This document shows, one piece after another, positions 50,291 through 64,000 of a stretch of 64,000 nucleotides of DNA. The position numbers and the translations under genes were made by a program. The notes under the pieces are model-generated. The model worked only from the letters and a program-made list of their open reading frames with translations. It was not told the DNA's origin and did no database searches. Source of the stretch: Yersinia hibernica (lineage in GTDB: Bacteria > Pseudomonadota > Gammaproteobacteria > Enterobacterales > Enterobacteriaceae); the NCBI RefSeq assembly GCF_004124235.1, contig NZ_CP032487.1:248001-312000 (forward strand), read 5' to 3'. How positions within the stretch are numbered: position 1 is the stretch's first letter; each line of letters begins with the position of its first letter.

Positions 50291-50548
50291 CATTTCATAT
50301 GCCTTTGGCTACTAATTGGCAGCATAGCAAAAGTGGAAATATTTATACAGCGAGGAAAACATCCTTTTATATATATCTGTTATATAAGGATTTAGCTTAT
50401 TTAATATCGCAGGGGTGTTATCTGTACGTGTAAATGTTAATGGTAAATAGCAGCTTGATATTTTTCGGATTATCCGACCCTCATTTTAACAAAAAGACAG
50501 CAACTGCTATAAAGACCGCCTATAATGGCGCATCACCTAGCCGTCGAA

Positions 50549-52045
50549 ATGATCAGCATGAAATACCGTGACTTACGTGACTTCCTCTCGTTGCTGGAAC
50601 AGAGGGGTGAACTTAAACGCATTAGCCAGCCTATTGACCCCTATCTGGAAATGACAGAAATTGCCGATCGCACTTTACGTGCCGGTGGGCCTGCATTACT
50701 TTTCGAGAATCCAACAGGTTATAGCATGCCAGTGTTGTGTAATCTGTTTGGTACCGCCAAACGGGTTGCCATGGGAATGGGGCAAGAAGATGTCAGCGCA
50801 CTGCGTGATGTCGGTAAACTTTTAGCTTTCCTGAAAGAGCCAGACCCTCCGAAAGGTTTTCGTGATCTATTCGATAAACTGCCTAAATTTAAGCAGGTAT
50901 TGAATATGCCAACGAAATGCTTAAGCTCCGCACCATGTCAGGAGCAAGTGTGGCAGGGCGATGATGTCGACTTGAGTCGCATTCCTGTTATGCACTGTTG
51001 GCCTGAGGATGCCGCCCCATTAGTCTCTTGGGGGTTGACGGTGACCCGAGGCCCACATAAAGAGCGCCAGAATCTGGGTATCTATCGCCAACAAGTCTTG
51101 GGCAAAAACAAGTTAATTATGCGCTGGCTCTCCCATCGCGGTGGCGCGCTAGACTATCAAGAATGGTGTGAGGCGCATCCTGGCGAGCGCTTCCCGGTTG
51201 CCGTCGCGCTGGGAGCTGACCCAGCGACCATTCTGGCGGCGGTAACGCCAGTGCCGGATACTCTCTCTGAGTATGCTTTTGCCGGTTTATTACGCGGCCA
51301 TAAAACGGAAGTCGTAAAATGTCTTTCCAATGACCTTGAAGTGCCGGCAAGTGCAGAAATTGTATTGGAAGGATATATTGAGCAGGGTGATATGGCACCA
51401 GAGGGCCCTTATGGTGACCATACCGGCTATTATAATGAGATTGATAGTTTCCCTGTCTTTACCGTCACACATATTACCCAACGTAAAGACGCGATTTATC
51501 ATTCCACTTATACTGGTCGGCCGCCCGATGAGCCGGCGGTAATGGGGGTTGCACTGAATGAAGTCTTTGTTCCTATTTTGCAAAAGCAATTCCCAGAGAT
51601 TGTTGATTTTTATCTGCCGCCTGAAGGGTGCTCGTATCGCCTGGCGGTGGTGACTATCAAGAAACAGTATGCTGGTCATGCAAAACGCGTGATGATGGGC
51701 GTTTGGTCATTTTTACGTCAGTTTATGTATACGAAATTTGTTATTGTTTGTGATGATGACATTAATGCGCGTGATTGGAATGATGTTATTTGGGCGATTA
51801 CGACCCGTATGGACCCATCGCGCGATACAGTATTAATTGAAAATACGCCGATAGATTACTTGGATTTCGCCTCACCGGTTTCCGGTTTGGGATCGAAAAT
51901 GGGGCTGGATGCCACCAACAAATGGCCAGCTGAGACTCCGCGTGAATGGGGGCGTCCAATTAAGATGGATGACGAAGTCTGCGCCCGCGTTGATGCTATG
52001 TGGGATGAGCTCGCCATTTTCAGTGACAAAGAAACGAAACGCTAA
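50549..52045 (+). CDS. ubiD: UbiD 4-hydroxy-3-polyprenylbenzoate decarboxylase
   Basis: This 498-residue enzyme decarboxylates 4-hydroxy-3-octaprenylbenzoate in ubiquinone synthesis using the prenylated flavin made by UbiX. It shows [50 protein letters not shown] and [13 protein letters not shown] chose the ATG at 50549 ([18 protein letters not shown]) because the E. coli protein begins MDAMKYNDLRDFL as I remember it; the frame is open back to 50525. fre follows. Confidence 0.94.
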   Translation: MISMKYRDLRDFLSLLEQRGELKRISQPIDPYLEMTEIADRTLRAGGPALLFENPTGYSMPVLCNLFGTAKRVAMGMGQEDVSALRDVGKLLAFLKEPDPPKGFRDLFDKLPKFKQVLNMPTKCLSSAPCQEQVWQGDDVDLSRIPVMHCWPEDAAPLVSWGLTVTRGPHKERQNLGIYRQQVLGKNKLIMRWLSHRGGALDYQEWCEAHPGERFPVAVALGADPATILAAVTPVPDTLSEYAFAGLLRGHKTEVVKCLSNDLEVPASAEIVLEGYIEQGDMAPEGPYGDHTGYYNEIDSFPVFTVTHITQRKDAIYHSTYTGRPPDEPAVMGVALNEVFVPILQKQFPEIVDFYLPPEGCSYRLAVVTIKKQYAGHAKRVMMGVWSFLRQFMYTKFVIVCDDDINARDWNDVIWAITTRMDPSRDTVLIENTPIDYLDFASPVSGLGSKMGLDATNKWPAETPREWGRPIKMDDEVCARVDAMWDELAIFSDKETKR

Positions 52046-52099
52046 CCAGCGTCCATTTTGTCCTTAGTTTTGCATTTGATGACCCGACAGAGGGAAGGC

Positions 52100-52801
52100 A
52101 TGACAACTTTAAGCTGTAAAGTAACCTCCGTAGAGGCCATTACCGATACGGTGTACCGGGTGCAATTGGTGCCTGCATCTGCATTTTCTTTCCGGGCTGG
52201 GCAGTATTTGATGGTCGTCATGGATGAGCGCGATAAACGCCCATTTTCAATGGCATCCACACCACTGCAAAAAGACTCTATCGAGCTGCACATCGGGGCT
52301 TCGGAACTGAATCTATACGCCATGGCGGTGATGGACCGAATTCTGAAAGAGAAAACACTGGATGTGGACATTCCTCATGGTGAGGCGTGGTTCCGCGAGG
52401 GAAGCCATCGTCCATTGATTTTGATTGCTGGCGGTACCGGTTTTTCCTATGCGCGTTCAGTTTTGTTGGCGGCATTAGCGGAACAACCGGATCGTGAAGT
52501 TTCCATCTATTGGGGTGGGCGCGAAGCGGTGCATTTATATGACCTTAGCGAGCTGGAAGCGCTATCGATTAAGTATCCGCAGTTGAAAGTTATTCCGGTG
52601 GTTGAGCAGCCGGAAGAGGGGTGGCGCGGCCGTACCGGAACCGTTCTGAGCGCGGTGTTGCAAGACTACGGTTCTCTTGCTGAGCAGGATATTTATATCG
52701 CAGGCCGCTTTGAAATGGCCAAGATTGCCCGTGAGCGTTTCTGTGCTGAACGGGGCGCGCAGGAAGCTCACATCTATGGTGATGCTTTTGCCTTTATCTG
52801 A
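52100..52801 (+). CDS. fre: Fre NAD(P)H-flavin reductase
   Basis: This 233-residue enzyme reduces free flavins with NAD(P)H. It has the FMN/FAD domain motif RPFSMAST, the NAD-binding [18 protein letters not shown] and a C-terminal GDAFAFI. I chose the ATG at 52100 ([21 protein letters not shown]), preceded by AGGGAAGGC; it gives exactly the E. coli length, whereas a longer frame begins at 52058. Confidence 0.96.
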   Translation: MTTLSCKVTSVEAITDTVYRVQLVPASAFSFRAGQYLMVVMDERDKRPFSMASTPLQKDSIELHIGASELNLYAMAVMDRILKEKTLDVDIPHGEAWFREGSHRPLILIAGGTGFSYARSVLLAALAEQPDREVSIYWGGREAVHLYDLSELEALSIKYPQLKVIPVVEQPEEGWRGRTGTVLSAVLQDYGSLAEQDIYIAGRFEMAKIARERFCAERGAQEAHIYGDAFAFI

Positions 52802-52853
52802 GTTGCGGTTTGATTGACTGAAATAATCATTTGGTCGGTCAAAGGATAAAAAG

Positions 52854-52872
52854 CCCGCCCCTGACAGGCGGG
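52854..52872 (-). terminator. fadBA terminator
   Basis: On the minus strand CCCGCC and GGCGGG (52872-52867 and 52859-52854) form a stem followed by CTTTTTATCC. It lies 85 bases after the fadA stop and is oriented for the fadBA operon. Confidence 0.8.
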
Positions 52873-52905
52873 AAAACGGCAACTAAACACCAGGTACAGC
52901 GGTTA

Positions 52906-52938
52906 TCAGGGCCTGTATTTAGGCCCTGAATGTTTTTT
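52906..52938 (+). terminator. ubiD-fre terminator
   Basis: TCAGGGCCT (52906-52914) and AGGCCCTGA (52921-52929) form a 9-base-pair stem followed by ATG and six Ts. It is oriented for the plus-strand ubiD-fre unit, just before the convergent fadA stop. Confidence 0.9.
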
Positions 52939-52956
52939 AAATAAGATATTCAGCAG

Positions 52957-56321
<3,365 letters not shown>

Positions 56322-56347
56322 ATCTATCTCCTGAATAAGCGCATGTG

Positions 56348-56364
56348 ATCTGGTATGACCAGAT
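56348..56364 (-). promoter_or_regulatory. FadR operator upstream of fadB
   Basis: ATCTGGTATGACCAGAT is a near-perfect 17-base dyad around TGGTNNGACCA-type half sites and matches the E. coli fadB FadR operator (ATCTGGTACGACCAGAT as I remember it) except for one central base. FadR represses fadBA unless long-chain acyl-CoA is bound. Confidence 0.92.
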
Positions 56365-56612
56365 ATTCAGGAAGTGTGTATATTTTGTTAATAAATTGCA
56401 AACAAGAGATTGATTTTTTGCGGTGAAGATCACAGTCAATCAGGAAGAGTTATTGATTTTTATTGGATTTATTCGCGGCGAATTGAGCAGAAAGCGCTTG
56501 AATCTCGCGCGCCAGATAAGGTATTTGGCTGGCTGATAATAGCTCGTCGAAACATGGTGTTGGCGACTATGATAAGATAAAACACTCAGTTCTAATAGCG
56601 AAGGGTACTGTG

Positions 56613-57944
56613 ATGGAAACGCTGGCTTCTTTATATAACGAACATTTATCCACCCTACAACAACGCACTCGCGAGGTGCTAGAGCGCCATCAGTTGGACG
56701 CTTTACTGATTCATTCCGGTGAGTTACAACGTATTTTCCTTGATGATCGCGACTACCCTTTTAAAGTTAATGCCCAATTCAAAGCTTGGCTGCCGGTGAC
56801 GCAAGTCCCAAACTGCTGGCTATGGGTTGATGGTGTTAATACACCGAAGTTATGGTTTTACTCCCCGGTAGATTATTGGCACAGTGTGGAGCCGCTGCCA
56901 GACAGCTTCTGGACAAAATATATTGATATCAAGCCATTAGCTAACGCCGATGACATTGCACAGCAATTACCGGTGCAGCGCGATCGCGTGGCCTATATTG
57001 GCTATGCGCAGCAACGCGCTCAAGCTCTGGGGTTCAGTGCCGAAAATATTAATCCAAAACCGGTGTTGGATTATCTTCATTTCTACCGCTCTTATAAAAC
57101 AGATTATGAATTGGCGTGCATGCGCGAAGCACAAAAGATGGCGGTTGCTGGGCATCGGGCGGCATATGAAGCATTCCAGTCGGGTATGAGTGAGTTTGAT
57201 ATCAATCTGGCGTATCTGATGGCGACGGGGCATCGTGATACTGATGTACCTTACGATAATATTGTTGCGCTGAATGAACACTCTGCGGTGCTGCATTACA
57301 CCACATTACAGCACCAGCCTCCGGCTGAAATGCGCAGTTTCTTAATGGATGCTGGAGCTGAGTACAATGGTTATGCTGCTGACCTAACCCGCAGCTATGC
57401 TGCTGATAATGAAAGCGATTTTGCCGCATTGATTAAAGATCTTAATGATGAACAGCTGGCCTTGATCAAAACCATTAAAAGTGGCGAGCGCTATACCGAT
57501 TATCATGTCCAGATGCACCAGCGTATTGCCAAGCTGCTGCGCACTCATAATCTGGTCACGGGCATCAGTGAAGAGGCGATGGTTGAAAAAGGCATTACCA
57601 GCCCCTTCTTGCCGCATGGATTGGGCCACCCTCTTGGCTTGCAAGTTCATGATACTGCTGGGTTTATGCAAGACGACAAAGGTACGCATCTCAGTGCGCC
57701 ATCCCAGTATCCTTACTTGCGTTGCACTCGTATTCTGCAACCTGGCATGGTGCTGACCATTGAGCCGGGCCTCTACTTTATCGAATCTCTCTTGGCCCCA
57801 TGGCGCACTGGTGAATTCAGACAGCATTTCAATTGGGAACTGATTGATATTCTGAAGCCTTATGGTGGCATTCGTATAGAAGACAATATAGTTATTCATG
57901 ATAATCGGGTCGAGAATATGACGCGTGACCTGAAACTGGCCTGA
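56613..57944 (+). CDS. pepQ: PepQ Xaa-Pro dipeptidase
   Basis: This 443-residue metallopeptidase cleaves X-Pro dipeptides. The pita-bread metal ligands are visible: [19 protein letters not shown] (two Asp), [15 protein letters not shown] (His), TIEPGLYFI (Glu) and [10 protein letters not shown] (Glu). I chose the ATG at 56613 to match the E. coli length (443); the preceding GTG at 56610 adds one residue. It shares a TGATG junction with yigZ. Confidence 0.97.
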   Translation: METLASLYNEHLSTLQQRTREVLERHQLDALLIHSGELQRIFLDDRDYPFKVNAQFKAWLPVTQVPNCWLWVDGVNTPKLWFYSPVDYWHSVEPLPDSFWTKYIDIKPLANADDIAQQLPVQRDRVAYIGYAQQRAQALGFSAENINPKPVLDYLHFYRSYKTDYELACMREAQKMAVAGHRAAYEAFQSGMSEFDINLAYLMATGHRDTDVPYDNIVALNEHSAVLHYTTLQHQPPAEMRSFLMDAGAEYNGYAADLTRSYAADNESDFAALIKDLNDEQLALIKTIKSGERYTDYHVQMHQRIAKLLRTHNLVTGISEEAMVEKGITSPFLPHGLGHPLGLQVHDTAGFMQDDKGTHLSAPSQYPYLRCTRILQPGMVLTIEPGLYFIESLLAPWRTGEFRQHFNWELIDILKPYGGIRIEDNIVIHDNRVENMTRDLKLA

Positions 57945-58558
57945 TGCAGCCTTATTTGATACCTGCGGCTCCGGCCACTGTCAGCGAAGAAATCAAAAAA
58001 AGCCGTTTTATCACCTTGCTGGCGCATACCAGTGGGGTGAATGAAGCAAAAGATTTCATTCAGCAGATAAAGCAGCAGCACCCAACTGCCCGGCATCATT
58101 GCTGGGCTTTTGTTGCTGGGGCACCAACAGACTCACAGCAATTAGGTTTTTCCGATGATGGCGAGCCCTCGGGCACGGCGGGGAAACCTATTCTGGCCCA
58201 ATTGATGGGCAGCGGGATGGGTGAAATCACAGCTGTGGTTGTGCGCTATTATGGCGGTATCAAGCTCGGGACTGGCGGGTTAGTCAGGGCCTATGGCAGT
58301 GGCGTTCAACAAGCATTAAAACAGATTGAAGTAACATATAAAGTCCCACAGGTAGAATATACTTTGCAGTGCGACTATGCGCAGCTCGCGATGGTCGACA
58401 CATTATTACAGCAGGTTGACGGCCAGATTTTACAGAGTGAATATGCACAACTCGTGACACTTCATCTCTCTTTGCCAGCAACTCAAGCCAGTCAGGTCGG
58501 GGATAAATTGCGAGATCTCAGTCGTGGTACGTTGCAATTGACGCCCATTTCGCAATAA
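57944..58558 (+). CDS. yigZ: YigZ, IMPACT-family protein
   Basis: This 204-residue protein has the IMPACT/UPF0029 domain: EIKKSRFITLLAHTSGVNEAKDFI, AFVAGAPTDSQQLGFSDDGEPSGTAGKPIL and VVVRYYGGIKLGTGGLVRAYGSG. The C-terminal 65 residues form an EF-G domain IV-like fold. The biochemical role is unclear. The length equals E. coli YigZ. It begins at the pepQ stop (TGATG). Confidence 0.94.
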   Translation: MQPYLIPAAPATVSEEIKKSRFITLLAHTSGVNEAKDFIQQIKQQHPTARHHCWAFVAGAPTDSQQLGFSDDGEPSGTAGKPILAQLMGSGMGEITAVVVRYYGGIKLGTGGLVRAYGSGVQQALKQIEVTYKVPQVEYTLQCDYAQLAMVDTLLQQVDGQILQSEYAQLVTLHLSLPATQASQVGDKLRDLSRGTLQLTPISQ

Positions 58559-58594
58559 TCCCCATCCAAGTGAATTGCTAAGGAACGTGCCGGA

Positions 58595-60046
58595 ATGCAT
58601 TTTCGTGCCATAACCCGTATTGTTGGTCTGCTGGTCATCTTATTCTCCGGGACAATGTTTATTCCCGGGCTAGTGGCCTTGATCTATCGTGATGGTGCCG
58701 GCCGTGCCTTCAGCGAAACCTTTTTTGTTGCTCTGGCGATCGGCCTGTTGCTCTGGCTACCCAACCGAAAACAGAAACATGAGTTAAAGCCCCGCGAGGG
58801 CTTTCTCATTGTGGTGCTGTTCTGGACGGTGCTGGGCAGTGTCGGGGCATTGCCTTTTCTATTCTCAGAGCGGCCCAATCTTTCGTTAACTGATGCATTT
58901 TTTGAATCATTCTCAGGGTTGACGACGACGGGAGCCACCACTCTGGTGGGGCTAGATTCACTGCCCAAAGCCATTTTATTCTATCGACAAATGCTGCAAT
59001 GGCTTGGCGGCATGGGGATCATCGTCTTGGCGGTAGCTATTTTGCCTATCTTGGGGGTCGGGGGCATGCAGCTCTATCGCGCAGAAATGCCCGGCCCATT
59101 GAAAGACAATAAAATGCGCCCTCGGATTGCTGAAACCGCGAAAACACTGTGGCTTATCTATGTGTTGCTGACCATCGCCTGTGCGCTTTCACTATGGGGC
59201 GCGGGGATGTCGGTGTTTGATGCCATTTCTCACAGCTTCTCAACTATTGCGATAGGCGGCTTCTCGACCCATGATGCCAGTATCGGTTACTTCAACAGCC
59301 CGACGATTAACACCATTATTGGTATTTTCTTGCTGATTTCGGGGTGTAACTTTGGTTTGCACTTTGCGGTGCTCAGTGGCCGCAGTTTGAAAGTTTATTG
59401 GCGTGACCCCGAATTCCGGATGTTTATCTTTGTACAATTGACGCTGGTTATCGTTTGTACCTTGGTACTCTGGCAGCACAATGTGTACAAATCGGGTCTG
59501 GAAACCTTAAATCAGGCCTTTTTCCAAGTGGTGTCCATGGCGACCACGGCGGGTTTCACGACAGATAGCATTGCCAAATGGCCGCTGTTCCTGCCGATAC
59601 TCTTATTATGCTCTGCTTTTATCGGGGGCTGTGCGGGCTCGACCGGCGGCGGATTGAAAGTTATCCGTATCTTGCTGCTTTATCTACAAGGCTCACGTGA
59701 ATTAAAACGCTTAGTGCATCCCAATGCGGTTTACACCATTAAGTTGGGGCGGCGAGCATTACCAGAGCGGATACTGGAAGCGGTCTGGGGATTCTTCTCC
59801 GCGTACGCATTGGTTTTCATCATCAGCATGTTGGCGATTATCGCGACGGGTGTTGATGAGTTTTCTGCTTTTGCGGCAGTCACCGCAACTTTAAACAACC
59901 TCGGGCCAGGTTTGGGTGTTGTCGCTGATAACTTCACTTCTATGAATCCAGCTGCTAAATGGATATTAGTGATAACAATGCTGTTCGGCCGATTGGAAGT
60001 TTTCACTTTGCTGGTTCTTTTCACCCCAACATTCTGGCGTGAGTAA
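58595..60046 (+). CDS. trkH: TrkH potassium uptake channel subunit
   Basis: This 483-residue membrane pore of the Trk potassium system has repeated pore loops with the selectivity pattern, e.g. FSGLTTTGATTLVGL, SIAIGGFSTHDASIGY, MATTAGFTTDSIAKWP and ATLNNLGPGLGVV. It works with cytosolic TrkA. The size equals E. coli TrkH. hemG starts 21 bases downstream. Confidence 0.97.
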   Translation: MHFRAITRIVGLLVILFSGTMFIPGLVALIYRDGAGRAFSETFFVALAIGLLLWLPNRKQKHELKPREGFLIVVLFWTVLGSVGALPFLFSERPNLSLTDAFFESFSGLTTTGATTLVGLDSLPKAILFYRQMLQWLGGMGIIVLAVAILPILGVGGMQLYRAEMPGPLKDNKMRPRIAETAKTLWLIYVLLTIACALSLWGAGMSVFDAISHSFSTIAIGGFSTHDASIGYFNSPTINTIIGIFLLISGCNFGLHFAVLSGRSLKVYWRDPEFRMFIFVQLTLVIVCTLVLWQHNVYKSGLETLNQAFFQVVSMATTAGFTTDSIAKWPLFLPILLLCSAFIGGCAGSTGGGLKVIRILLLYLQGSRELKRLVHPNAVYTIKLGRRALPERILEAVWGFFSAYALVFIISMLAIIATGVDEFSAFAAVTATLNNLGPGLGVVADNFTSMNPAAKWILVITMLFGRLEVFTLLVLFTPTFWRE

Positions 60047-60067
60047 TTCTGCATAAGGAACATTGCT

Positions 60068-60601
60068 ATGAAAGTACTGATACTTTACTCCAGCCGAGAC
60101 GGCCAAACACAAACTATTGCTTCTTATATAGCTCGGGAATTATCAGCAATAGCGACTTGTGAAATACAAGATTTAGCAGCCGCAGGGCAAATAGACCTGA
60201 GCCAGTATCAACAAGTGATGATTGGTGCCTCGGTGCGTTATGGGCATTTCAGCCCAGTATTAAGTCAATTCGTCAATAAACATGTCGAACAGCTCAATCA
60301 GATGCCGAGTGCGTTCTTTGCTGTCAATCTTACTGCCCGCAAACTAGAAAAACGTTCGCCACAGACCAACGCCTATGTCCGTAAGTTTTTGCTAAGCACC
60401 CCGTGGCAACCCACATTGTGCACGGTATTCGCCGGAGCCCTGCGTTATCCGCGTTATCGCTGGATAGATAGGATTATGATTCAACTTATCATGCGCATGA
60501 CGGGCGGCGAGACGGATACCAGTAAAGAAGTTGAGTATACCGATTGGCAACAGGTCAGCGGTTTTGCTCAGGATTTCTCTGCACTACAGTACAAAAAGTA
60601 A
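60068..60601 (+). CDS. hemG: HemG protoporphyrinogen oxidase
   Basis: This 177-residue flavodoxin-like enzyme oxidises protoporphyrinogen IX to protoporphyrin IX, passing electrons to quinones. FMN binding is shown by LILYSSRDGQTQTIASYIA at the N-terminus, and the family loop near 90-150 carries RKLEKRSPQTNAYVRKFLLSTPWQP and GALRYPRYRWIDRIMIQLIMRMTGG. The length matches E. coli HemG (181). It is directly upstream of an rRNA operon, as in E. coli. Confidence 0.96.
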   Translation: MKVLILYSSRDGQTQTIASYIARELSAIATCEIQDLAAAGQIDLSQYQQVMIGASVRYGHFSPVLSQFVNKHVEQLNQMPSAFFAVNLTARKLEKRSPQTNAYVRKFLLSTPWQPTLCTVFAGALRYPRYRWIDRIMIQLIMRMTGGETDTSKEVEYTDWQQVSGFAQDFSALQYKK

Positions 60602-60670
60602 CAACAATGGCGGTTATCGCAGCAAATCGTTGAAATAAAACACGGTTGAAAAGTTTTTTCAAATTAGGGG

Positions 60671-60698
60671 TTGCAGGCTGTCAGGAACTCCCTATAAT
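60671..60698 (+). promoter_or_regulatory. rRNA operon promoter P1
   Basis: TTGCAG (60671-60676) and TATAAT (60693-60698) are 16 bases apart, followed by a GC-rich discriminator GCGCCTCC typical of stringently controlled rrn P1. An AT-rich tract (AAAAGTTTTTTCAAATTA) just upstream looks like an UP element. Confidence 0.88.
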
Positions 60699-60790
60699 GC
60701 GCCTCCACTGACCGGGAACAACGAAACACATCTCGCCGGGTCAGGAAGAGAAAAGAACGGTTTTGACTTCGCAAGAAACAAAATAATTCC

Positions 60791-60818
60791 TTGACTCTTC
60801 AGCGGGAAAGCGTATTAT
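60791..60818 (+). promoter_or_regulatory. rRNA operon promoter P2
   Basis: TTGACT (60791-60796) and TATTAT (60813-60818) are 16 bases apart, followed by CTGCCTCCCGCG. It lies 120 bases downstream of P1, the standard tandem rrn layout. Confidence 0.87.
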
Positions 60819-60869
60819 CTGCCTCCCGCGTTACCGTAAGATTCGCCGCAAGGCAAACGGGTAACGAAC

Positions 60870-60881
60870 GCTCTTTAACAA
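60870..60881 (+). promoter_or_regulatory. rRNA leader boxA antitermination site
   Basis: GCTCTTTAACAA matches the core rrn boxA bound by NusB-S10, which lets polymerase pass Rho terminators. It repeats before 23S at 62916-62927. Confidence 0.85.
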
Positions 60882-60884
60882 TTT

Positions 60885-60902
60885 ATCAGACAATCTGTGT
60901 GG
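60885..60902 (+). repeat. RNase III processing stem, 5' arm
   Basis: This 18-base segment (ATCAGACAATCTGTGTGG) is the perfect reverse complement of 62631-62648. The two arms bracket the 16S gene and would pair to form the double-stranded stem cut by RNase III during 16S maturation. Confidence 0.85.
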
Positions 60903-61062
60903 GCACTCGCAAGACGATATCAAAGCCTGTTTCGGCAGGCAGAAATAATCAAAGTCTTGAAGAGTGACCAAAGCAGTACACATTTGAACTTCGGTTCGAA
61001 TGCATATTTGCAGAAAGTAATCTTTGAGCATCGCCATTTCGGTGGCAAATCAAACAAATCTT

Positions 61063-62605
<1,543 letters not shown>

Positions 62606-62630
62606 CCTAAAGATACGCATTGCGCAGTGT

Positions 62631-62648
62631 CCACACAGATTGTCTGAT
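62631..62648 (+). repeat. RNase III processing stem, 3' arm
   Basis: CCACACAGATTGTCTGAT is the exact reverse complement of 60885-60902 and lies 26 bases after the 16S 3' end. Pairing with that arm would close the 16S precursor stem. Confidence 0.85.
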
Positions 62649-62748
62649 AGAAAGTAAACGAGCAAGAGCACCTGTTGATGTTGTGAGTATTGACTCACAA
62701 TGACACAAGAAACGATTAAGATTTTATCATTTAGTCGGAATTTCCTGT

Positions 62749-62824
62749 GTCCCCATCGTCTAGAGGCCTAGGACACTGCCCTTTCACGGCTGTAACAGGG
62801 GTTCGAATCCCCTTGGGGACGCCA
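62749..62824 (+). tRNA. tRNA-Glu (TTC)
   Basis: This 76-base cloverleaf runs from GTCCCCATCGTC to GGGGACGCCA with encoded CCA. The anticodon TTC is at 62783-62785 in the loop CTTTCAC. The T-arm GGGGTTCGAATCCCC is present. It is the only tRNA in the 16S-23S spacer. Confidence 0.97.
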
Positions 62825-63065
62825 CTCCGATAATGTGTGAAAGACATTATCAACCGGTTCTTTATGAACTGAAAATAACTTAAAGATGACTTTAACAAGT
62901 CGTGTTTAAGATATTGCTCTTTAACAATCTGGAACAAGCTGAAAATTGAAACATGACAGCTGAAACTTATCTCTCCGTAGAAGTGCTGAGATAAGGATTA
63001 ACCTGTCATAGAGTCTCTCAAATAATCGCAATGCGACGATGTCGAAAGACACCTTCGGGTTGTGA
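62825..63065 (+). other. tRNA-Glu to 23S spacer
   Basis: This 241-base rRNA spacer holds no gene. It includes a second boxA-like sequence, GCTCTTTAACAA at 62916-62927, and precursor sequence for 23S processing. Confidence 0.8.
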
Positions 63066-64000
63066 GGTTAAGCGACTAAGCGTACACGGTGGATGCCTAG
63101 GCAGTCAGAGGCGATGAAGGGCGTGCTAATCTGCGAAAAGCGTCGGTAAGGTGATATGAACCGTTACAACCGACGATACCCGAATGGGGAAACCCAGTGC
63201 AATTCGTTGCACTATTGCATGGTGAATACATAGCCATGCAAGGCGAACCGGGGGAACTGAAACATCTAAGTACCCCGAGGAAAAGAAATCAACCGAGATT
63301 CCCCCAGTAGCGGCGAGCGAACGGGGAGGAGCCCAGAGTCTGAATCAGTTTGTGTGTTAGTGGAAGCGTCTGGAAAGTCGCACGGTACAGGGTGATAGTC
63401 CCGTACACAAAAATACACTTGCTGTGAACTCGATGAGTAGGGCGGGACACGTGACATCCTGTCTGAATATGGGGGGACCATCCTCCAAGGCTAAATACTC
63501 CTGACTGACCGATAGTGAACCAGTACCGTGAGGGAAAGGCGAAAAGAACCCCGGCGAGGGGAGTGAAATAGAACCTGAAACCGTGTACGTACAAGCAGTG
63601 GGAGCACCTTCGTGGTGTGACTGCGTACCTTTTGTATAATGGGTCAGCGACTTATATTTTGTAGCAAGGTTAACCGAATAGGGGAGCCGTAGGGAAACCG
63701 AGTCTTAACTGGGCGTCTAGTTGCAAGGTATAGACCCGAAACCCGGTGATCTAGCCATGGGCAGGTTGAAGGTTGGGTAACACTAACTGGAGGACCGAAC
63801 CGACTAATGTTGAAAAATTAGCGGATGACTTGTGGCTGGGGGTGAAAGGCCAATCAAACCGGGAGATAGCTGGTTCTCCCCGAAAGCTATTTAGGTAGCG
63901 CCTCGTGAACTCATCTTCGGGGGTAGAGCACTGTTTCGGCTAGGGGGCCATCCCGGCTTACCAAACCGATGCAAACTCCGAATACCGAAGAATGTTATCA
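63066..64000 (+). rRNA. 23S ribosomal RNA (partial)
   Basis: The gene begins at GGTTAAGCGACTAAGCGTAC and runs past the window end, so only the first 935 bases of about 2.9 kb are seen. ORFs on either strand here are not genes. Confidence 0.97.

Overview
The window is chromosomal DNA of an enteric gammaproteobacterium, almost certainly a Yersinia of the enterocolitica group. The evidence is the gene order, the protein sequences, and a 16S rRNA gene of Yersinia type. The species was judged by eye, without a database search. No phage, insertion sequence, transposase or CRISPR array was seen.

Layout: (1) 1-6356: yhhQ (cut by the window edge), tusA, zntA with a MerR-type operator, yhhN, a DUF1820 gene, yhhM, yhhL and rsmD. 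(2) 6575-10843: the ftsYEX cell-division/secretion operon and rpoH, which carries a sigmaE-type promoter. (3) 10914-16708: panM and the branched-chain amino acid transporter livKHMGF, with a single binding-protein gene. (4) 16778-24418, minus strand: an AT-rich nine-gene chaperone-usher fimbrial operon of the CS1/class 5 (alpha) type. It holds four divergent pilin paralogues, an usher, two chaperones, an extra pilin-like subunit and a CfaE/CooD-sized tip protein. It sits exactly between liv and ugp, which are neighbours in E. coli, so it looks acquired. (5) 24911-29928: ugpBAECQ for glycerol-3-phosphate uptake, preceded by a Pho-box-like repeat. (6) 30025-35301: an AEC carrier, yigM, metR and metE. 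(7) 35361-41008: ysgA, udp with a CRP/CytR-style promoter, then three genes that E. coli lacks here (tyrosine phosphatase family, CstA-family transporter, DedA-family protein). (8) 41209-50290: rmuC, ubiE-ubiJ-ubiB, tatABC, tatD, a hemB of the cysteine-free metal class, and rfaH. (9) 50549-60601: ubiD, fre, fadBA with a FadR operator, pepQ-yigZ-trkH-hemG. (10) 60602-64000: an rRNA operon with tandem promoters, 16S, tRNA-Glu(TTC) and the start of 23S.

Most of the window is conserved housekeeping DNA. Functional groups include membrane protein targeting (ftsY, tatABC), ubiquinone synthesis (ubiE, ubiJ, ubiB, ubiD), heme (hemB, hemG), nutrient import (liv, ugp, trkH, yigM) and fatty acid oxidation (fadBA). 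The accessory content with most novelty is the fimbrial operon: one of its four pilins has a unique pair of cysteines, a strong hairpin separates the first pilin from the rest, and it carries two chaperones plus an extra pilin-like subunit.
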